NCBI GenBank assembly: GCA_963210315.1
Contig: OY723250.1
Span: forward strand, 310,001 to 374,000
Reading direction: 5' to 3'
Length of the DNA: 64,000 bases
Origin: Rhynchopus euleeides
Lineage: Eukaryota; Euglenozoa; Diplonemea; Diplonemida; Diplonemidae
Below the pieces are notes generated by a model. That model was not told the DNA's origin. It did not search any database and was given only the letters and a program-made list of their open reading frames with translations. The position numbers and the translations under genes were made by a program. Positions 29,866-41,375 of this stretch are shown one piece after another. Positions within the stretch are counted from its first letter, which is position 1. Every line of letters starts with the position of its first letter.

Positions 29866-30051
29866 CACGGTGGGGTACGACACCCGATGTCGGACCCTGT
29901 GGGTAACCCATTTTTTAGGTACCCTGGGGTACCTAAATTAGGTACCCAGGGTACCTAAATTCGGTACCCAGGGTACCTAAATGCGTTATCGGATTTTCGG
30001 CCGATTTGGGTACCGAAAAGGGTTACCCTCTGGTTGTCGTACCCCACCGTG
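29866..30051. mobile_element. W: 186-bp palindromic TA element
   Basis: Perfect 16-bp ends CACGGTGGGGTACGAC inverted. TA on both sides (29864-29865, 30052-30053). The interior repeats the palindrome GGGTACC/GGTACCC with CTAAATT spacers. It shares the subterminal GAAAAGGGTTACCCT block with Y. No coding. Confidence 0.9.
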
Positions 30052-30053
30052 TA

Positions 30054-31248
30054 CGTCGTTGTAGCGTTGGCCCACTCTTTTTTTTGTTGGCAAGAATACA
30101 TAATGGCATTGACGAACGCTACTATCATTATGCGCGACGCGAAATGCACTACTCACCCCAACAGATGCACAGCATCTCTCTCCCGAGAGCTCCCGCAGCT
30201 CTGTTACAGGCCTGGTGCTGTATAGTGCGAGCTGCCGCTGTGCAGGGATTTCAAGGCCGTGCCAGTGAAGCAACACACCGCAGGAACAAAAGTGCTGTGG
30301 AGTGGGGATGGGATGGGAGGCGGTTCAGAAACCGGAAACCGGAAAAAGAATATGGGTTGAGAACCGGTGCCGACCCTGTATCAGACTCTGTGATCAGGCT
30401 GGGTTTCGTCTGGCCATACAGTGGAGTACTCAACTTCAAGCGAAGGACGTCAAAAGATGACCCTGGGAAGACATCGAAGACCCGATAACATGTCCAATTC
30501 GCGTGTATTCGGCAGGAGCCGAATCTCAGGAGCAAGTGAACCCCCACCAGACGTGACCTTCACAAACAGAAATGTTGGGCTGGATTGAATCAGGGAAGGG
30601 GGGGGGGGGGTCGCGGCTTTGAAGTGTCGGCAACGGGCACCGGCGCAGTGCCCAGACTGTGCCACCCCTTACAGACCATCCAACTGCAGTTGGAGGGGGG
30701 GGGGGTAAAAACAATCCACATTTTTTTCTCGAGATCCCCCGAAAACCCGCCAATTTTTGTACCCCACCAACGCCAACCCACGAGTTGGAGGTCTGCGGGC
30801 TGGGGGCCCCTTCGTTTTGGGCATGGGTTTTCGATGTCATGAGCATTACTTTTCCAGCAGGTGTGGGGTTGGGGTGCCAAACAGCGATCCCCCTTATTCG
30901 TTTCAGTTTCATTTCTTGGCAACGTGTTGCTGCATGGCCAGTCCGAACACCACGTTTTCATTTATTTGTTTGGTTCCGTGCAACGACAGTTCAAAGAGAT
31001 GCAGCCTTCGTTTCTGGATGTTCTTTACACACCTAGGAATCAGTACGATGCACAGGACGTAGAGCACAGGATGAGCATGACGATAAAGGACTAAGGATGA
31101 GGCGCATCAAAGTGCGGTGTGATCTGCGTGATCTACAGAATCACGGGTTCCTGCGATTTTCACTCAGAGAGAACCCAACAAGTGACTGTGGTTGAGAAGG
31201 GAACGCGCCACTGGTTGAGGAGGGTATCAGCGCAAGTCGCCGACGAGA
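30054..31248. other. gene-free stretch
   Basis: A G run lies at 30597-30610. No gene or repeat recognised. Confidence 0.55.
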
Positions 31249-31555
31249 TAACTAGTTATCTGACGAGTGGACTAACGAGTGATACGTCTAACGGTGATCA
31301 CGAGGGATTGCCCTTTATTCTCGAGTGAAAAATGTACTCCTTTCGCTTTATGATAGACACCCTGTCCAGCAACTGTGGGAGAACAGCTCCGGACTACTTT
31401 TTGTTGAGCGCACACTTGCTGTCTCAAGGCTGTGTTGAGGCCCTGTGAAGTGGCATGAAGGTGCTAATCCAAAGCTTCAGTCGTACGATTTCCTTCGGTA
31501 CTTCGCGACTCTGCTACGCTTCGTAACTAGTAATCACTCGTCAGATAACTAGTTA
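31249..31555. mobile_element. small TIR element with TAACTAGTTA ends
   Basis: TAACTAGTTATCTGACGAG at 31249 recurs inverted, ending at 31555, with further related units (CGAGTGATAC, ACTAGTAATCACTCG) inside. The middle holds the block shared with the 806-bp repeats (31407-31480). No clear target duplication. Confidence 0.5.
31407..31480 (+). repeat. diverged relative of the 3' end of the 806-bp repeat
   Basis: CTCAAGGCTGTGT, GTGAAGTGGCAT, GGTGCTAATCC and AAAGCTTCAG are in the same order as at 16245-16317 and 17590-17662. This makes the end of the 806-bp unit a dispersed repeat in its own right. Confidence 0.75.
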
Positions 31556-33434
31556 AAACACAACTCGGTACCTCAACTAGAAACTACACGGTGGCCTCGA
31601 CAGGGTTTTGACCCCGTGGTTGAGCAGGCCTAAATTGACCAGGGGGGGGGGGGGGGGGTTGCAGCCCATTTTGCCCTCTGGCCCTGCTTGAGGGAGCTGA
31701 GGTCACCCCCACCCGTCCCCTCGCGGTGCATGACATCGATGTAGCGTGTTCCCCACTCGCGTGCTCCGCAAGCAGGTTAGATGCGGTCGGCACATTTTTT
31801 TTTGGATCGACACTTCTTTGGGGGAAAGTGCCGGTCGCACTAGGTAGGGGAAGACTAACTCACGTTTTTGTTGCAGCGGCAAAAAAAGGGTTCAGTTCAA
31901 AAAAGGGTTCAGTTGATCGGAGGAACTACACAGATAAGTTTACCCTGCCGAAGTGTCGTGCGTGATTGACAGGCCTGTGTGAACTCATCAGACTGTGTGC
32001 GACGGCAAACACTTCTCCTGTCGTTGAGTTTCCGCGCGGCTTGTTGCGAGATCACACTATTCGCTCCAGAGTCGCAGATCTTTTCCCACTTTCTGCGGAC
32101 GAGGCGGGACAGCTCGAGAATGGCACGGTTCACTCTGGTGATCTGAACTCCGTCACGCCAGACTCTATAATTATCTTGCGACCTGCACCGTTGATTAGAT
32201 CATTCGTTTCTGTTTTCTCATCAATTCGTATTTTTGGCATTTGCTTCGTTTTGCGGGGAAGGGGGGGGGGGTGTGGGGCAGGCCTCGACAAGAGTCTTTG
32301 AGTAGTGCGCGTCAGGAAGGTCGCGGAATGAAGGTGGGGCCCGAGACACAACCCGCCCTCGAGATAATCACTAAGGCCCGCTTGGTGACATTTTGTCTTG
32401 CAACGGGCTGGGCTCCTGACAGGAAGATGCCGTCTGCTCGGAAGAGCTGAGCGCAGGCATACCTGATTTGGAGGCCGTGGTGCGAATGAGTGGCGGGGAA
32501 GAGGAAAGTAGCAACCATTGAACGAGAGACCCAGAGCATGCTTGGTGCGCTGTTTCGTGACCTGTGCGGGGTATATGAGTAAACACGCGCGCTGCCAACA
32601 GTCTTCTTTGCTGGAGACCAGGAGCCTGGTTAACGCTAAATACAACAGCCAGGTTTAGATTTGTAGAGCACAGCTACAACCATGAAGGGTTGTCAGTTCA
32701 CTGCTCAGTGGCGTAGCCCAGGCTGATTGCGCGCACGCGACAGGCTTTGCCGTGAGAGGTGCACATATCACACGGAGTTAGGTGCATCAACCCCATTCCC
32801 TCATCAGGACGGCAGCAAAACCTGAAAGAAAACCGGCAAGGATGCCACAAATATCGAACATCTTGTTCGTGGAGAGCTTGATGTGATCAAAGACGGGAGG
32901 ATGAAAATCGCCGGGTTGGAGGCCAGAGCTATTGGCCTCTTCATTGCCGGGAACTGGGCGTGACATCCCGCTTCAAGTGACGCACGTTTCATGGAGTATA
33001 CCCGATCTGTGTGTGTGATCCACAGGTTTCGAGTGGGTCAACCCTAACGAGGTAGGTATCCCGAAGTGCACTAGAGAGAAGCCCATTTGGCTTGAGCGAG
33101 GTGATGATTTTAGACAGGTTCTGAAAATCCTGCAGGAACAAACCAAACCAGAAACAAAGGGGGGAAATGGAGACTGGTGGATGAAAAAGCGGCCCATAAT
33201 TTCGTTTTGAGGTTGATGTGGACCCCCTACGTACCGAGAGAAACATCCAGAGGAAAAGAAGAGGCGTCAGACGGCGATGTTCTTCAGCCGTCCCACCAAC
33301 AATGTCCCACATCCTGTTTTTCCCGCGACATGCAATACAGCCGTCTTGTCTTTTTGCTGTGGTGTTGATCTCTTGGGCATGTTGGGGCATGTTGGACATG
33401 TTCGCAAAGAAGAAAACAAAACATAGGGTATGAT
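31556..33434. other. gene-free stretch with a lone CACGGTGG end
   Basis: TA followed by CACGGTGGCC at 31585-31594 looks like a left end of the CACGGTG/TA family; no matching right end was found. A G run lies at 31641-31660. No gene recognised. Confidence 0.5.
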
Positions 33435-34058
33435 CAGGGTTTCCGCGAGGGCGATTTTTGGGCGAAAACCCCCTTTTTATTTTTTTCCCCCATTTTCAGT
33501 GGGCGAAATCGCCCCCCCCCCCCTTTTTTTTTGGGCCAGTAATTTTTGGGCGAAATCGCCCCGGAAGTTTGGCTGGAGGAAGCTGGCCTGGAGTGGAGGC
33601 ACTGGTCTCGTGCCAGGTATGGCTGGTATGCACTGTTCTTCTCGGTTTCGTAAGTCGAAACCTAGAAAAAAGTTGCCCTCCCTTCCGCCCACAAGAGATG
33701 TTCACTACCGTGGCCTCCGGCGGCTGGGGGGCTCCGCCCCCCAGACCCCCTCATGTGGCATGTCCTTGTGATGACAATTTATCGTCACATCGGTGGAGTC
33801 CGTGCCACACTCAAAACGCAGCCCAACTCACATCCAATCTGAGTGGAGGTCAGAAAGCAAGGCGGGCTTTGTACAAGTTGCAAAGGCCAGTCCCACCCTG
33901 AGCTGGCTCTCAGGATAACGGAACATCATGCATCAACTGGCTAATGCCCGGAGCGCGAGGGCGCGAAGCGCCCGAGCAAAATTTTTTTTAGGGGCCTTTT
34001 TTGCAAGAAATTTATCGCCCACAGAAATTTTGGAGGTGGGCGATTAGCGGAAGCCCTG
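33435..34058. mobile_element. hAT-type MITE with perfect 8-bp duplication GGTATGAT
   Basis: 624 bp. Ends CAGGG(T/C)TTCCGC(G/T)A inverted, close to the ends of the MITE at 25627. Flanks are GGTATGAT on both sides (33427-33434 and 34059-34066). Subterminal repeats of GGGCGA(T/A) and GCGCGAAGCGC occur. A copy of repeat R lies inside. Non-coding. Confidence 0.9.
33692..33751 (+). repeat. GC-hairpin repeat family R, copy 6
   Basis: Core from AGATGTTCACTACCGTGGCC through the hairpin to CAGACCCCC, inside the hAT MITE at 33435-34058. Confidence 0.85.
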
Positions 34059-34067
34059 GGTATGATG

Positions 34068-34180
34068 TTTGTGCGTCAAAGCCGGGGCAAAATACGGCAG
34101 CAAAACACCCCACAGCCCATTGCTATGGGGTGCTGTCTTTTGGTGCCTACCCTGCTATCTTTTGTGACACTGACAAGGAG
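34068..34180 (+). repeat. hairpin repeat family H, copy 3
   Basis: TTTGTGCGTCAAAGCCGGGG, then GCAGCAAAA, then stem CACCCCA/TGGGGTG with a 13-nt loop and GTGCTGTCTTTTGGTGCC. Downstream CTGCTATCTT and TGACACT blocks also occur in the copy at 42728. It starts right at the edge of the hAT MITE target duplication. Confidence 0.5.
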
Positions 34181-34327
34181 CCCTACTGCGGTAGAGCCCC
34201 CTTGATCAAGTTGATGAGCAGCTTCCCCCAGTTGGCTGGACCTGAAAAAAGCGTCTCAAAAAGGTATGGGCATGAATCCCTTGGCGGTCTTCGCGCCTCT
34301 CGCTTGAGGGTTGTGATATTGTATATT

Positions 34328-34396
34328 ATTTGTGCGGCAAAATCCGGGCAAACAAAAGTAACACAAACCGCAGCCTTTCTGCGGAGGTTTCTGCCC
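34328..34396 (+). repeat. hairpin repeat family H, copy 4
   Basis: TTTGTGCGGCAAAATCCGGG, AAACAAAAGTAAC, then stem CCGCAG/CTGCGG with a 5-nt loop. Confidence 0.5.
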
Positions 34397-34805
34397 ATCG
34401 CGATGCCATCTCTCACGCCCCCCCCCCCTCCCCGCTACATCCTAGACATTGGATTGAGTGCCTGTGTGGTAAGTAAAAATGATCAATTGTGAGTACTTCA
34501 ACATAACATTTCAGTCACCCCTTGCGGCAGTTGTTGTTTCGAATCAAAGGATGGCGTGCGGCGCTCCCTGGCACAACGTTAGCAATGTTATGGAATCAAC
34601 CCTTGCGGTTCTGATGGACTTGTACCACCGTGGCTGGCTCCGCAACACCATTCGATGCTGGGCACTTCTTGCGTACAGGTCAAGGCCGCTCTGCCATACC
34701 ATGAACTGAAAACACATGTCAGGGGGGCACATGGGCATGCGACTTAGCAAACAACACAATGACACTCATCATACACACCTGCAGCTGCATCGCTACATCA
34801 ACAGA

Positions 34806-35023
34806 GGGGGTCTTCGCTACGGAGTGGTCGTCGGTGCATTTTGGTGCATTTCCTGTTGAATTAGCTGAAAACCGACAAAGGGGGCCCTCGCTACGAGTCA
34901 CTGTGAGTCACGAGTCGTCAGTTTTCAGCCAAACATGGCTGACTTCTCACTTTTCTCACTCAGTCACACTTGGTAGCGAGGGCCCCAAAGATTGACGAAG
35001 AATAACGACCAGCGAAGACCCCC
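34806..35023. mobile_element. small TIR element with GGGGGTCTTCGCT ends
   Basis: GGGGGTCTTCGCT at 34806 recurs inverted at 35011-35023; a second inverted pair (GGGGCCCTCGCTAC and relatives, 34878 and 34972) lies inside. Flanks share AGA. Non-coding. The same GGGGGTCTTCGCT string occurs alone near 43705. Confidence 0.5.
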
Positions 35024-36021
35024 AGAAGCGGTGATTGCAACAGGATTTCTTTGATGGGTTAGAATGCCTCAAAATTCGGACTTGCCACGACGAGGGGGTG
35101 GTGGGCTCCCGGAATCCCCTTCGTCAGAAGAAGAGTCAGGCACCCTCCTTCAAGAGATGACACACGAGGACACATGACAAAGGACCGGAAAGACGTGAGG
35201 AATAGAATCAGACGTTAAACGGTGTGGAACAACGCCTCGTCCATCGGGCGACGGGTGTCATACGTGGAAATCAGACTGTGAATTACCACTCTTTGTTGAA
35301 GGGTGCGGGAAGCCGAAAAGGGGGGCCACATGCAGGCGCTGCCGGGAAGTGGTGATCCGAATTCACGACGAGCTGGGCACAACGAACCTTGGGTTGCCGT
35401 GCGCCGCCATCGTGATATTCCTTTTATTCCAGCCGACCACACCACCATTCTATGAAGAGCGAAACGCATATTGCGCGCAAAATAACCTTGGGGGGGGTGG
35501 GTAGTATCGTAGAGCAGGAAAAGCCCGGAATCAGCCTTTCTTTGCTCTTCATGCAGGTGTGTCCAAGATCTAGTCTAGGATATGATAGGCCTGTGTCGTG
35601 ACAATATGCGGTGTGGGCGAAAGGGGTCTTGTTGTTACGAAGGGAAGGTGCACCGCTGCCCACGCAACTTGGACTCCAGTAGTCTGGGTGAGGATACATC
35701 ATACCAGTGCCTCAGCAAGCAACAGGTCTGTTGCGTAAGCAACATCACAGATGAATGTAATCAGAGGCCCTGTTGCAAAGCGATGTCCCACCACTTCGTT
35801 ATGTCGCAACTCAGCACACACGTAGAAAGAGAAAACGAGGGGATTGGGGGACAGGCCTTCGGCTTGGCAACCCCACAACCCGGTCAACTGGTAGAGACAT
35901 GGCGCAGGCCGGGGTGTGTGCGTGCAAATAGATTGAACAAAATTTCTTTGCCCGATCTGTCACCTGCGCATGATCGGTTTTGTGCATTGTCGTTACAGTT
36001 TTCTGCCCCCCCCCCCCCCCC

Positions 36022-36830
36022 CAGGGTTCAAAAATACGCGTATTAAACGTATTATACGTATTCGTATTAATACGTATTAATACGAATACGTGGGGGGTAT
36101 TATCCTGAAATACGTGGGTTTTTGGTTCAGCCCCCTTTCCCTCCTTGAGTTGCGCTGCAGACCCCCTCATGGGCTCGCAACCTGTCGGCTGCAGAGGCCG
36201 GACCCGCGCTGTTAAGAGCACGGAGCAACCATGTGTCGGGCGGAGCCGAAATGGGGCATTCGTAATCACGAAGGAGGCCCTGCAAACCCGGCCTTCCTGC
36301 ACTTGAAGGGTACCCGCAACGCCAGGTTGAGGCGTACACCGACCCTGCGCCCTCGCCAGGTGGTCGAACAGGCGAAACCAGATCAACTGAGTGGCGATAC
36401 CTGGTCAACTGAGTGCTTGTACGTGGGGCAGATCGCACCGGCTGAGCACTGTGTCAGCCAAGGAAGACGAAGACAAAGGATCGTGACCGATCCCATCTTG
36501 GATCGTCTGTGTCCGTCAGTTCGAGTGTGGTGTCGTCACGGACGGCGTCTGAGGTTCAAACCCACTGGAGAAGCACAAACTCGCAACGAATGTGTGCTTC
36601 CCGAAGCGCGTCAACATGTTCTGCAGACATGGCAATTCCGGAGGAACCCCCTCTCCACCCCAAAAACCTCACAAAACAGACACCGGAAGGGAAAATACCC
36701 CAAACCACTGAGGGAAAGCAGGGTCGCCAAAACCACACGTATTACACGTATTCGACGTATTAATACGTATTCGTATTAATACGTATTAATACGAATACGT
36801 GGGGGGTCACACATGTATTCTTGATCCCTG
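36022..36830. mobile_element. hAT-type MITE with TACGTATTAATACG arrays
   Basis: 809 bp. Ends CAGGG(T/A)TCAA(A/G)AATAC inverted. Flanks are eight or more C on both sides, consistent with an 8-bp duplication in a poly(C) target. Palindromic TACGTATTAATACG units lie near both ends, each followed by ACGAATACGTGGGGGG. The interior is otherwise unique and non-coding. Confidence 0.75.
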
Positions 36831-37807
36831 CCCCCCCCCACCTCCTGACACAGATATTTTGAACCACGTCAGGCACTGTGTCACTCCGGCAGGGCTGCCG
36901 TGCCTCGCTCGTTTCGTTTTCTTTTCCGGGGATGCGGGGATGTAAATTTGCATTTTGTGGGAAAGCGAGCGGGTTCTCTTCTTTCCTTCTGAGACCTCCC
37001 CGCAGCCTGTGTGATTTGAATGCATCACTTGCTCGGTGGAATCTTCCAAAACAAATACAGGTAAAAATCGGGGCCGATTTCCACATCTGGCACTTGCGAG
37101 TCGTGATAATAAACGATTTTGAACGATTTTTGGCCGTGCTCGTGGCATTCCCCGTTGAGGGGGGTCGCTATTTCGTGTTCTCCTGGCCGCACGGAGGCAT
37201 TGCCTTTCGTCGCCTCTTCCTCTTTTCCTTTGGTGGTGTGTTGGTCTGGCACAGAGGGCGGGACCGTGCTGATATGCACAGTGACGACTCTCCCTTTTGT
37301 TTTGTGCCCGCCTCCACCGAGATACGGCTGATGCCTCTCAAACTGGGGGCGGGCGGTCGCCGACGCTGCTGCTGACGCGCCTGGCGGCCTGTGGAAAGTG
37401 ACATTCATAATTGATAGAGAAAGAATGACACACATGCAGGAGAATCGAGAATCGCGATGCGCATCGGCACTCCTACCGACATTGATGAGCATGCAAACGT
37501 CTGGCATCCGTCGGGGATTCCAGTCATCCAGAAACGTGTTGGTTTGAACGGTTTTTTTTGGCAGTGTTCGTCGCGCCCCCCTGATGAGAGGGGGTCGCTA
37601 ATTCGTGTCCTCCTGGCCGCACGGTGCAATGTGTCGGCTTCGGGATGAAGTTTTGGTGGTAGCGCAACATCCACTGCCACAGCTTGTCCCTGCCGCCCAG
37701 ACCCACGTTTACGGCATGTGGCCCTCATGCACCGAGGAGACTTTTTGGAAGTGACCCTACCAAGTCGATCCCGATCACACCGGGCTACTTTGACAGAGTG
37801 AAAGTCC
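36831..37807. other. gene-free stretch with a diverged local duplication
   Basis: About 37125-37215 and 37550-37635 are diverged copies: both carry GGGGTCGCTA, TTCGTGT and CTCCTGGCCGCACGG in the same order. On the minus strand both read VRPG-H-ATP-like peptides, but no longer gene is evident. Confidence 0.5.
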
Positions 37808-39666
37808 ATATCAACCAAAATCAGAAAAACCGTATACTTTTTCAAAATTTTGAGTAAATGGCACTCCGCTACACCTTTTTCAACATTTTTTTATCGTGTA
37901 ACGTACGGAATTGGCGCTTTTCAGGACAATAATTTTTTCCAAAAAAAATATTTTTTTTTGGTGGAGAAATTCGGAAAAACTGTTTTTGCCGATATTTTCT
38001 TCGAAATTTCACCCCCGCGGATCGCCACAAAAAGACCCGGTTTTTGACGGAATTTGAGAGTTGAGCTCCGTAGATTACACCATAAAAAAAATCGGTGAAT
38101 TTGGTGGAGTAGAGTCCAATTTACTGCTGCCCAACCACTATTACCAACTTTCCTAAGGAAAATCCCCCCAAAAATCGACCCAAAAATGGGTCCGTCTCAG
38201 GGAGGCGTCCGGGCCGGAAACAAAAATTTTCCGGCCCAAAAATGTGATTCCTGTGTAGTTTTAGTGAGAACCTTCCCAGGGAAAAAAAATCGGTGACTTT
38301 TGCGGTGTATAAGGCCTCCTACACGGGGTCCCAAAGTACACAAAAATAGCCGAAAATAGCCGAAATCCTGGAGCAATTGAGAAAGTCAGGGGAGAGGTGG
38401 GGGCAGTGATCTCGTGCCAGGGCTGGCAGGGGGGGCCGCGGCCCCACCTCCCTTTTTCTGTAATTTTTGGGGAGGGTGGGCCGCCAGGGGTGGCATGGCC
38501 CTACCTTGGCCCTACCTCAATATTTTCCCCGTCGAATTTTGCGGATGGGTCAGATTTTGGGGCTTTTGGGTTCGGCCTTGTAGCCGAGTTTTCACGCGCA
38601 GCGTATGAAAACCCAACGCCATCATGAGCAGGTGTACCAGGTGCTGGGGGCTTGGTGGTGCTCATCGAAGCGCACCGTCAGGCACTCATCAGGTCAAGCG
38701 AAGGATCATCCCCGCCTGGAATGTGCAACAGCACCAACCGGTGTGGGGATTAGCCTTCGAGGGATTTTAGGATGTTCACTACCGTGGCCTCCGGCGGCTG
38801 GGGGGCTCCGCCCCCCAGACCCCCCTGTAGCCTGTTAGCTTTGCTGCCGTTCCTGAACACGGCGCGCTGGCAAAGTTACTCGGGATTGCAGTTTTGCAAG
38901 TGCTCAATGGCAACCCAAGACCCCCTGACTACTGATTTTTGGTCCAGCAGGACGATCTAAGGCGGCAGCATCCGATGCCTTTCGAATTGGGGGGAAAACG
39001 TTCTGTGGCCCTGTTTGCATCATACTGCGGGAAATCGGAGTGGGGTTGGGCTGCACTTTTTCCCCTGCGGAGCGAGCTCGGCCCACCCTGTGCCCTACCT
39101 CTTTTTTGGTTTGCCCGACCCCCAGCGAGACCACTGGGTGGGGGGCCTTCAGGCCATTCTGCACTGCCCGGGGAAGCAGGGTGATGTTGGTGACATTCCG
39201 TGAACTCTTGCATTTGAAGCAGGCCATGTTTGTGTTTCACATGATTCAGATGAGTTTTCCTGTGCATGGAAGGTGGTGGATTCGCAGGCAATAAGAAGCA
39301 AAAAAAGCACTGTACAAAAGCCTACCAAGGGGGGTGAGAACTGCATCTGGGAGTAAATTGTCTTCCACTACACCTTTTTCCCCGATTCTGGCCGCATTTG
39401 ATTCCGTTGCTACCATAGCTTTCCGAGATTTTTTGAAAAAAAAATTTCCCGGCCAACCTCACCAGTCAAACTGGGATGCGCATCCGCATCCCAATTTGAA
39501 CCCAACAGACTGCATTTCCGGAACTCGAAACAGGGCGGAATTGACTGCTAGGTATACCGCGGAATTCACGGTGGGGTCACAACTCAAAATTGTCAAAAAA
39601 ATGTACAAATTGCTGCTGCCCAAGTAAACGACTAAAGTATACGGTTTTTCAGATTTTGGTTGATAT
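37808..39666. mobile_element. 1.9-kb TIR element, ends ATATCAACCAAAATC
   Basis: A 32-bp inverted pair with one mismatch: ATATCAACCAAAATC(A/T)G through AAAACCGTATACTT at 37808-37839 and 39635-39666. Interior blocks such as CTACACCTTTTTC are repeated. It contains repeat R (38770-38825). No coding sequence recognised; no clear target duplication beyond AT. Confidence 0.6.
38770..38825 (+). repeat. GC-hairpin repeat family R, copy 7
   Basis: Core from GATGTTCACTACCGTGGCC through the hairpin, inside the TIR element at 37808-39666. Confidence 0.85.
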
Positions 39667-40841
39667 ATGTTTGGGCATGTCATCATACGACGGCCCCTGC
39701 CGAAGAAGTGTTGTTGAATCATCTGAATATATTAGCGACGGGGGGGGGGGGGTGGGTGGGTGGGCGGGAACCCAGACCTCTTGTTGGCCAGGCAGCCAGG
39801 TACGCACAAAGACTAAGAAAAGGGCATTGAGTCGGGTGTCTTCATCTCCGACGGAGGGGATGGCGGGTCTGTCGTGGTGCGCCAGAAACACACTTTTTCA
39901 TAACCCACCCTCCACCAACGACGGCGTATGTGGCGTTTGCTTCGGACAGCTGTGCCGATCGTCAGGGAGCACATCGCACCCGGGAAATCGGCGGGAAAAC
40001 AGGTGATGAGCGGTTAATTCCTTTTTTGTGATGTTTTTAGTTCCGTTGTACTCCAGGATGTTCGGCGCTGCCACACGCAACCCCAAAAAAAAGCGGCGCA
40101 ACACTGTAAAAAATGCAATTGCAGGGAATGACATCGGATCTGCATCCATCATTCTTTGATTAGATTTGAAGCATTTCAGCCATATAGGGACGGTGTCTGT
40201 TTGCGCGCAACACCGCAAGGCGGTGCTGAACCGCACGTGGCCTGACACAGACAGGGATAAGTCATGAGTGATGTTGGTTGGAGCGTGTCGCCCCAATCGA
40301 CGGTTGAATGGGGTCCGTTTGAACTGCCTGGGCAGGCCCTAGTTGCAGGCCTGGGAGAGGTTCCGGTTCCAAATCGATCCGTGCGCTGCCATGGGAAGGA
40401 TGGAACAGTTGTTTTAGAGAACGGCGAGAATATTTTTACTAAAGACCGACTGAATGTTCGCTGGCTGTATCACACCCTGCTGTGTGTTGTGTGGTGGTTT
40501 CGGTCGGTTTTGTGGCTTTGTTTCGCAAGCCTGGGCCGGGGTTTTGATAGATGTTTGAGAATTGTAGGCATCAGGTAGATCCCCAACAACACCCAAGGTG
40601 ATCAAACTATGACTTGGTATGAGGCACTTGTCTGCACTTTTGAACGAAGGCTCTGAACCCGACATTCCTTCACTTGCAGGGAGGGGTTTACGTTGAACAG
40701 TGCTGAGTGCTGCGCGAATATCTGGGCGTGTCCACAATGTGGTGACAAGGCACTGTTGACGAACAGCACCTCCAGCGCCCAGCTCCTGCACTATGATATC
40801 GTAAACGCAGATATTTTGAAACGCTGGTGAAAATATCTATA
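39667..40841. other. gene-free stretch
   Basis: Minus-strand 40296-39898 and plus-strand 40264-40578 are open and partly protein-like, but without family, start context or splice support. I do not call genes here. Confidence 0.5.
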
Positions 40842-40898
40842 TGGGGCTGTCGGGCCAGTCGAATTTTGTTCTGGTCAAAAAAAAATCACAAAAAATCA

Positions 40899-41290
40899 CC
40901 CGTTCCCCACCCCCGTGCCCCCTTCCCCTTTCTTCCGGTGAATGCGCCAGCGGAGTCGGTCCACGCCCTCGCTGTCAGTCGCTTTCGCCTCTCCCCCCCT
41001 GCCCCCCCCCCCCCTTTACCTCGCCCCCTTTTCCCCTCACCAGCGGGCTGCCCCTTGTGAATGGTAGACTTGCCTACAGCCCCTTGTTCATGCCGCCAGC
41101 ACGGAGCCCCACGCAGCTCAACCCCGGCCAGTGCGCGGTTTGTTTGCCCTAGAGCTTTGTTGTTTGTGTAGTTCATGTTACAGTGCTAAGAGCCCGTAGA
41201 AGCAAAAGTAGAACCTGCTGCGCTAGCCCCACCAAGCAGCCACAGTACGACAGGACGCGCGCAGGCACCGGGCCCCCTCTCCTAAAACAA
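40899..41290 (+). mobile_element. 5'-truncated retroposon copy (same family as 62838-63240)
   Basis: About 380 bp nearly identical to the reverse complement of 62858-63240, ending CCGGGCCCCCTCTCCTAAAA and an A-rich tail. Truncated at its 5' side relative to the other copy, as expected for LINE or SINE-type retroposition. Confidence 0.75.
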
Positions 41291-41375
41291 AAAAACACAA
41301 AAAACGCAAAAACCCACAAAAAAAATCACAAAAAATCGGCGATTTTTTTGCGATTTTTTGTGAGTTTCCAGTGCA

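Larger units (their letters stand above)
34181..36021. other. gene-free stretch
   Basis: Holds hairpin H copy 4 and a small TIR element (separate entries) and C runs at 34419-34430 and 36006-36022. No gene recognised. Confidence 0.5.

Noticed and set aside
39898-40578. Facing ORFs of 132 and 104 codons
   Set aside because: No family, no splice signals and no conservation evidence; openness of this length is common here.
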